This document shows positions 60,001 through 64,000 of a stretch of 64,000 bases of DNA, one piece after another (within the stretch, counting starts at the first letter, position 1; every line of letters starts with the position of its first letter). This DNA is from Tahibacter harae (lineage in GTDB: Bacteria; Pseudomonadota; Gammaproteobacteria; Xanthomonadales; Rhodanobacteraceae). The notes under the pieces were generated by a model, which worked only from the letters and a program-made list of their open reading frames with translations, was not told the DNA's origin and did not search any database. The position numbers and the translations under genes are program-made. Location of the stretch: positions 123,856 to 187,855 of the forward strand of contig NZ_JANFQO010000012.1 of assembly GCF_024437735.1 (NCBI RefSeq), read 5' to 3'.

Positions 60001-63000
60001 GGCGCGTTGTCGGCGTCGATCTGGTTGGCCAGCAATTGCAAGGTGACCGGATGGCCGGAATAGATTTTTTCCGGCAGGCCGCCGCTGAGGCTCAGCGCGA
60101 TGCTCTTCTCGGTCACCTCCACGCTGTGCACGATGCTGTCGAGGCGGTCGGCACCGTCGGTCAGCGCGACCTCGATCACATGCGCGCCGATGACGTTGTT
60201 GTCCAGGCGGATATCGGCCGTGGCTTCCGCGGCGGCCGCATCGACATAGGCGTAGATCCAGCCGCTGAGCTGCTGCACCGGAACTTCGGGGAACTGCACG
60301 GCCGTCACTGCGTCGGAACGAAGCGCTGCCACCGTGGTGCGCGCCAGCTCGCGGCCGCCGCCGCCGCGGGAACCGGCGTACAGGCTCACCGTCAGCGGAT
60401 GATCCATGCTGCGCAGGCCGCGGTTGCGCACATTGACTTCATAGCGCTTGTGCGCGGCATCGCTGCCGGCGCGCTGGCGCAGATCGCCTATCCAGGCGTC
60501 GTAGCGCAGGCCGGCGACTTGCGTGGCCGGCGGCAGTTCCAGGCCGAAGCTGCCGGCATGGCGTTCCACGCCGTCGCGGTAGCTGCGGCGGCCGGCGCGG
60601 TCCATCGGCCATACACCGCGGATGGGTTTTTCCAGTGCATTGGAATAGCCGGCGACGAACAATTCCGCGTTGCCGTCGCCGTCGCTGTCGACGAAGGCAC
60701 CCAGGCCGCGGTTGTCGGCGCCGGAGGCCGAACGCAGTGTCGACCAGATCCAGTCCGACTGCACATCGCTGATGCGCGCGGCGCTGGTCATGCCGAAGGC
60801 TTCCACGGCGCCGTCGCGATTGACGTCGCCCAGCAACGGGCTGTGCGTGGTCACGCCAGGCATGTTGGCGCGCCGCGCCAGGCGCACGCTGCCGTCGATG
60901 GCATAGGCCTTGCGCTCGCAGGGCAGGTAGATTTCCGCGCTGCCGTCGCGATCGATATCGAAGATCGACGGCATGCAGCCTTCAGTCTGCAGCGTGATGG
61001 ACGGCCCCAGGCGCGTGCCGTTGTAGGCCAGGCGTTCCAGGCGATAGATGCCGCTGCCGCCCTTGCTGACGACGCGGGCGATGACCTCTTTCTTGCCGTC
61101 GCCATCGAAATCGTGGACGGCGAACTCGGACGAAGCATTGTTGGGCATGCCGTCCGCAGGCACGCTCCACCACAATGTGCCGTTGGCGCGGCGCACTTCA
61201 TTGAAGAACAGCACTTCCTTGCTGCCATCGCCATCCAGGTCGCTGATCAGCGGATGCACGGTGTCGGAGCCGATATTGCCGGCGCTGGTCGTGCCTATGG
61301 TCCAGCGGCGCACGCCGTCGGCACCATGCACGCTGCCGGCGGCGATGATCTCGGGGCTGCCGTCGCCGTCCAGGTCGGCGCTTTCTATGCTGGACTGCAG
61401 ATAGATCAGATTATTCGCGCCGAGCAGCGGGTCGGTGGCCCATACGCGCTGGTTGGCACCGTTGATCGCGATGAGCTTGGGCGGGCTGCCGCTGCTGTAG
61501 AGGATTTCGTCCTTGCCGTCGCCGTTGAGATCGACGAAGGCCGGCACCAGCGCCGCATTGGCGACGGGCGTGCCCGACCAGGGCAGCAGGTCGCCGGTAT
61601 CGACATAGCGCGCAATGACGCGGCCGCCGCCGATGCCGACGACGACCAGGCGGTCGCTGGCATTGACCACGCCGTCGGCATTGGTATCCAGCGGCCGGCC
61701 AAACACAGGCACGGCGATCAGGTTGCTGGTCTGGCTCCAGGCCGTGTCCATGGCGATGTCGGCGCTGCCGACGCGGTTGTCCCAGCTGCCCAGCTGCAAG
61801 GTATCGGCATGGCGCAAGGCGGGAGACTGCGCATCGCGCCAGAGGATGGAGCCCTCGCGGTCGCTGAGATAGGCCGACATGCCCGGCGGCCCCTGTATGA
61901 CGTCCGTGCGCAGCAGTGCGGCAAAACCGCCGAGGCCTCGGATGGGCACGCTGTAGTTGGTGTTCTCGTAGGCAACCTGGTCATCGAAGCCAGCCGGCTG
62001 CGGTATGAATTCCAGCTTGGGCGGGAAATGCACCTGCACTTCGAAGATCTGTTCGTCGTAGAGGCCCTGCGCGTCGCGGGCGCGCACGGTGAACTCCTGC
62101 AGCAGCGCCTTGCGGTTGGCCGGGATGGCCGGGGTCCAGCTCAGCACGCCGCTCTGCGCGTCGATCTGCGCGCCGGCCGGGCCGGCGACCAGCACATATT
62201 CCAGTACGTCGCCATTGGGATCGACCGCGTCCAGGTCGTAGCTGAACTGTGGATCGCGCAGTTCCAGCTGCGGCAGCGACACGATCACCGGCGCACGGTT
62301 GACGCCGTCGGTCGGCGCCAGCCATTCCACCTGGGCTTCGAGCTGGGCCTGGCCGGACTGGAAGGTGACCGGCGTGAGGCCCGGGAACGGCTGGTCGAAG
62401 CAGTATTCGCCGCGGCCGGTGCCGTCGAGATAGCCCGACTCGGCGCGCGGCAGCGGGCCTTCTACGCGCACGGCGAAGCGCGCGTAGGGAATGCGCTTGT
62501 TCTGCTCATCGCGGGCGACCACGGCGAAGCAGGCGCTGTCGCCGACGGTGCGTGTCTGCGCCAGCGGCGTGACTTCGAGCCGGCGCACGCGGTCCTGGTT
62601 GCCGATCAGCAGGCCGCCGGCGTAGCCGTAGGCTTCGTAGTAGCCGTAGCCGTAGACGATCAGGCCGAACGGCGCGGCAGCGTCCAGGCGATGACGGCCT
62701 ACGCTGACGCGCAGGTTGCCGTGCACCTTGCCGGTGCCTGCAATGGCGCGCCAGGTCACGCCGCTGACGGCGGCGCCGTCCAGGCGCAGGCTGGCCACGG
62801 CGGATTCCGGAATGGTGATGCCGGCGTAATGCAGCTTCATCGCCGGCTCTTGCGCCGTCGTGAACAGGTAGTCCGACAGCTCGGTGCCCACCGGCGGCAG
62901 CGCGATCGCGAACGGATCGAGCAGGTCGCCATCGGTATCGCCGGACGGCGAGACCGGCACGCCCGGCGGCACATCGCGGCGGCCGCTGTCGGCGTGCTCG

Positions 63001-64000
63001 CCCAGGGCGATCAGGAAAGCCTGTACCGGCTTGGTCGCGTGGATGGCCACCGGGCCGTCGAGGATGCGCTGGGCGGTATGGCCGGCGCGCAGCACCGCGA
63101 TCAGGCGGTTGCCGGCATAGATGGCCGTATCGTCCTCGGTCGCGACGAAGCGGTACATATTGCCCACGGCGCGGGTGGCCAGATCGCCGGCGAGGAAATC
63201 CTGGCCCAGGTTGCGGTCCGGCAGCAGCTGTTCGTAGAGGTGATTGCAGGCGCTGACTTCGTCCGGCACATCGGCGCAGAGGCTGCCGCCGAACACCGCG
63301 ATTGGCGCGGAGGCGACGATGCGCGTACCGCTGTACGGCGCGAAGTGGGACAAGCCTTCCCAGGCGCTCATGGCGTAAGCCTGGCCGCGCTGCAGCGTGA
63401 CGCTCCAGGCGTCTGTGCCGGCGGCGCCGGGGCGCTGCACCGGCCGGCCGGTGGCCGGCGGCGCGATGCTGATGACGGTGTTGTCCTGGGTCGCGACGAT
63501 CGCGGCCTGGCCGCCTTCGCCGAACAGGCGCGGATAGTCGATGACGGTGTAGTGCGTGCCCAGCACTTCCACCGGATAGATCACCGCCGCGTCGGTGGAA
63601 GCCATGAGCCGGTTCAGCGACACCACGGTCACCGGCCGGTCGGATACCACATGTATACCTTTGTTCGCCGCCATCAGGTTGGCGACATTCATCGCCTGCC
63701 AGGGCAGCTGGATTTCGGCAATGCCGCCGGCGGCCAGGGTGAAGTTCTGGCGGTAGTTCAGTCCGGCGATCTCGACATAGCCTTCGGCGCCTTCCAGCGC
63801 GGCCACGGTGACCCAGTGGCTGCGGGCGGGGTCGCTGGCCGGAGTACAGCCGATCTTGTCCGCTACGCAATAGTTGGGGCTATGGGTGAACCAGAACTCC
63901 CTCCCCACATGACTATGCCCCACCAGATCCGCATTCACGATCACGCGGAACACCTGGTCGTCGCTGGCGCCGTGGGCGTCCTGCACCTGCACGGTCACAT
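54006..64000 (-). CDS. Giant RHS/YD-repeat polymorphic toxin (5' end outside window)
   Basis: At least 3,331 residues; the start lies beyond the window. Order from the visible N-terminus: an IgGFc-binding-like domain (residues about 1-500: GREFWFTHSPNYC; GRPVTVV-like and PIAVFGGSLCADV blocks), an EF-hand/dockerin-like LDTNADGVVNASDRL, FG-GAP/VCBS-type repeats (VDLNGDGKDEIL; ADLDGDGSPEII; SDLDGDGSKEVL; VDSDGDGNAELFV), putative Ig-like repeats (SYAVAASDPDGDTLSYALDA; GVISWTPDAALEGT), then from about residue 1770 the YD-repeat shell (TRTYDTRRA; YTYSPAGDLL; YEYDAAGRQI; many others). The core ends with YHAFGDRDE ... YYLRARYMDPKAGRF and VDPTGH (3144), after which comes a ~180-residue tip. RHS shells enclose the tip until release. 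The stop overlaps the ankyrin gene start. Confidence 0.95.
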   Translation of the reverse strand, partial: VTVQVQDAHGASDDQVFRVIVNADLVGHSHVGREFWFTHSPNYCVADKIGCTPASDPARSHWVTVAALEGAEGYVEIAGLNYRQNFTLAAGGIAEIQLPWQAMNVANLMAANKGIHVVSDRPVTVVSLNRLMASTDAAVIYPVEVLGTHYTVIDYPRLFGEGGQAAIVATQDNTVISIAPPATGRPVQRPGAAGTDAWSVTLQRGQAYAMSAWEGLSHFAPYSGTRIVASAPIAVFGGSLCADVPDEVSACNHLYEQLLPDRNLGQDFLAGDLATRAVGNMYRFVATEDDTAIYAGNRLIAVLRAGHTAQRILDGPVAIHATKPVQAFLIALGEHADSGRRDVPPGVPVSPSGDTDGDLLDPFAIALPPVGTELSDYLFTTAQEPAMKLHYAGITIPESAVASLRLDGAAVSGVTWRAIAGTGKVHGNLRVSVGRHRLDAAAPFGLIVYGYGYYEAYGYAGGLLIGNQDRVRRLEVTPLAQTRTVGDSACFAVVARDEQNKRIPYARFAVRVEGPLPRAESGYLDGTGRGEYCFDQPFPGLTPVTFQSGQAQLEAQVEWLAPTDGVNRAPVIVSLPQLELRDPQFSYDLDAVDPNGDVLEYVLVAGPAGAQIDAQSGVLSWTPAIPANRKALLQEFTVRARDAQGLYDEQIFEVQVHFPPKLEFIPQPAGFDDQVAYENTNYSVPIRGLGGFAALLRTDVIQGPPGMSAYLSDREGSILWRDAQSPALRHADTLQLGSWDNRVGSADIAMDTAWSQTSNLIAVPVFGRPLDTNADGVVNASDRLVVVGIGGGRVIARYVDTGDLLPWSGTPVANAALVPAFVDLNGDGKDEILYSSGSPPKLIAINGANQRVWATDPLLGANNLIYLQSSIESADLDGDGSPEIIAAGSVHGADGVRRWTIGTTSAGNIGSDTVHPLISDLDGDGSKEVLFFNEVRRANGTLWWSVPADGMPNNASSEFAVHDFDGDGKKEVIARVVSKGGSGIYRLERLAYNGTRLGPSITLQTEGCMPSIFDIDRDGSAEIYLPCERKAYAIDGSVRLARRANMPGVTTHSPLLGDVNRDGAVEAFGMTSAARISDVQSDWIWSTLRSASGADNRGLGAFVDSDGDGNAELFVAGYSNALEKPIRGVWPMDRAGRRSYRDGVERHAGSFGLELPPATQVAGLRYDAWIGDLRQRAGSDAAHKRYEVNVRNRGLRSMDHPLTVSLYAGSRGGGGRELARTTVAALRSDAVTAVQFPEVPVQQLSGWIYAYVDAAAAEATADIRLDNNVIGAHVIEVALTDGADRLDSIVHSVEVTEKSIALSLSGGLPEKIYSGHPVTLQLLANQIDADNAPHFSLVAPPKGVRIDPWTGVLTWTPTAAQAGNHSFSVRVKLFRGTEVLHTLYTQVIANPNRPPVITSTAPGYAVVGQAWSYAVAASDPDGDTLSYALDAPVLAGMSINAQTGVISWTPDAALEGTRRATVRVTDSAANATTQLFTVIVQTPATSIPVFTSNPPAMAKVGCVYTYDANAASASGASLVYGLYTKPAGMTIDSASGVLQWTPTAAQAGTQAVSVSARNTTSYAYQTWNVTVVGAERPLRLDVLAEPRYITLGQSALIGTVVTDPAGAYTLTATANGTPLTLDAQGGASYTPASIGAHTIAVNVSDGCQTAQATTTVYVADPADADAPAVDLISPEPDAVITKPTAVVGTVNDSHLASWRLALKENQGDSQYRVIASGTNNFSSAAFATLDPTLLMNGIHILVLEATDTSGRSSTDSVAVSIEGDMKVGHYSVTFLDVEVPLSGIPIRVTRTYDTRRAHEDLDFGYGWSVDYQNVSVRENRKLGFSWRLAQSGGGLTPWCVRPLSDPIVTVTLPHGEVEKFKAYFHPECQPYTATVYGELRFAPVGNTHSQLEQLDYGTIRVIEQGEAANLADPDSPNVPLDPGTYRLTTEEGLVYTIDQNFGIRTIQDQAANTITYSRDGIVHSSGRRVGFERDDMGRIVRITLPDGEARKYTYSPAGDLLTAADPLDNTSRFGYLQNPRWPHYLETIHDPRNTLIARHEYDAEGRLVATTDANNKRIEYTHNIAGKIETVKNRRGFTTTYVYDDNGWVLSETNALNEQTVHTYDENGNELTTKDPLNRVTMRTFDARGNLLTETNPAGETITRTYGRYNQLLTETDGQNRVVLTNTYWRNLVGEQTGFLTSSTDGLGNVTSYEMDLCLTMTCANTGDLTSIVDGNGNRLSFDYDLYGNMTQQTDAQGNVTARQYDAMGRVLTETRRRMVNGQREELVTTNEYDAAGNLIKSTAPDGVITLNTYTEGLLQHAQVGTFRKTHIYTPDGKVDTTYFGSSGGTERSIYDAEGNVVEQRDRMGRVTKMVYDAANRLTETIHPDGTGGDTDNPRSRQAFDKAGQLKTSWDERNQATSYEYDAAGRQIEVRNALNQVTAVEYDDNGRRVLERDALGRDVHSIYDIAGRLTRTVLPDPVVEDQDLSNNPYIDYSYDRMGRKIAQTDVAAPLSGIPPKTTRYAHDAAGRLTAVVLPNPQTGQNPEAIAEALARGEYPAAAISSNGVLVTRYSYDEQGNKIRQIDALGRATNWTYDKAGRVIRRTLPLGQYEEFRYDSRGVLDWSTDFNGQFTKYTHDPDHRLTNTRFGDNSELVLTYDNLTRPLTLSYGGITETRRYDERGRMDQVKWSDGQQIDYAYDKAGNRTSIATGTRTVTFGFDELNRLKTVSEAASVALGQTGAAKVTTFGYDDIGNRDHVVHSNGTRVDYRYDRMNRLVSLMHKKGAAVLLALGYTLNPDGTRAQIAEQVQQRDAQGQYLVDSLGQPVLDSTRTTDYVYDAVKRLVEESVTSATPGHARTTQWSYDGVGNRRSQILATAGGGMVVPSSTTTSYSYDDNDRLLNETAVSNGVSHTTTNRYDLNGNLTESITPEATIAYRWNAQNRLSQAEQRVGSLLDITQYTYTTEGVRRSQIRRAGTPDAREIRYLIDPNQAHAQVIEERIGNPLAIGGQVSSLALKAAYTYGEDLLGQYALRDATGSLLPGVGLPSGTPNPVAVAGTFHYDGLGTTRLLTDAAGNPVDQYAYHAFGDRDELASVLAAPDQPATDYQYTGEQFDSNLGFYYLRARYMDPKAGRFTAMDSWLGDVGTPESLHKYVYANASPTMFVDPTGHYTADFGRAVEDEVCDQYITQVPTGPATECGKVVYYDPSSYFKPDIMDWGIFKFNEIKPLSLSGIAKGIVQIELYTKAYQQWGFSPNLFWVPQTAVVNGDQVDFFNLSGVIFYTDDTALRREMAAATLATAAAIVRRHAVRITTKLGADAVARAALTRGLMAVSAANTARIHATFTMALMPL
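54009..54548 (-). other. C-terminal toxin tip of the RHS protein, PD-(D/E)XK-like
   Basis: After the VDPTGHYT boundary the tip reads GRAVEDEVCDQYITQ (possible motif I glutamates), then KPDIMDWGIFKFNEIKP and GIVQIELYTKAYQ. PD at 3192-3193, E-I-K at 3204-3206 and the Q...Y helix give the restriction-endonuclease-like PD-(D/E)XK signature. A hydrophobic alanine-rich C-terminus (AAATLATAAAIVRRHAVRI and beyond) may help membrane passage. Nuclease activity is predicted from this signature, not shown. Confidence 0.7.

Overview
The window looks like a chromosomal segment of a high-GC gammaproteobacterium of the Xanthomonadales/Lysobacterales, probably near Rhodanobacteraceae (Dokdonella-like). The reasons are the very high GC with long antisense shadow frames, a ubiJ-ubiB pair, truC, arfB, YajQ, a phenylalanine hydroxylase divergent from an Lrp-type regulator, an S46 dipeptidyl-peptidase, and TPR-bearing Ser/Thr kinases near an ECF sigma factor of the TIGR02999 kind. 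The genus call is inference. No rRNA, tRNA, CRISPR array or transposase was seen.

Layout. 1-386: 5' end of an RHS-type secreted protein (minus, runs off the window). 970-8.1 kb: PIG-V-like mannosyltransferase with a small membrane partner, LysE exporter, delta-60 repeat secreted protein, CadC-like wHTH/TPR regulator and a WYL regulator. 8.3-11.6 kb: ubiJ-ubiB and a single-HKD phospholipase D-like protein. 11.8-21.3 kb: a signalling cluster with two paralogous membrane Ser/Thr kinases carrying TPRs, an XRE-cupin regulator between them, small secreted proteins, an NGxxL pentapeptide-like protein coupled to an ADYC-domain protein, and an ECF sigma factor lacking the usual acidic region-2.2 motif. 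21.3-24.1 kb: a DUF4303 protein and a two-gene secreted operon whose first product has caspase-like His/Cys motifs. 24.3-28.8 kb: a minus-strand run of an unknown protein, a PspA-like coiled coil, a two-module AAA+ ATPase, a TerB-like protein and OsmC, which looks like an envelope or redox stress module. 29.3-36.1 kb: a tiny 11-residue-repeat secreted protein, methionine aminopeptidase, S46 peptidase, truC, and a subtilase with a small acidic partner. 36.9-42.7 kb: secreted TPR-CHAT protein, YajQ, ArfB, an acyltransferase and a membrane protein. 43.3-53.3 kb: secreted beta-helix/Calx-beta protein, phhA/lrp, DUF3142 protein, rhomboid protease, DUF885 peptidase and a diguanylate cyclase. 53.4-64.0 kb: an ankyrin protein overlapping the 3' end of a giant RHS gene.

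Most novel signals. (1) The giant RHS protein ends in a polymorphic-toxin tip with a PD-(D/E)XK nuclease signature, and the overlapping downstream ankyrin gene is the natural candidate immunity gene. (2) The PspA/AAA+/TerB-like run at 24-29 kb. (3) The sigma factor with threonines in place of acidic residues beside two Hanks kinases, which suggests phosphorylation-controlled transcription. (4) An interspersed hairpin-ended element of about 200 bp, in three copies plus a remnant, accompanied by 7-bp satellite arrays.

Limits: all functions are read from motifs and family knowledge. No database search or structure prediction was run. Starts were chosen by eye from ribosome binding sites, overlaps and signal peptides.
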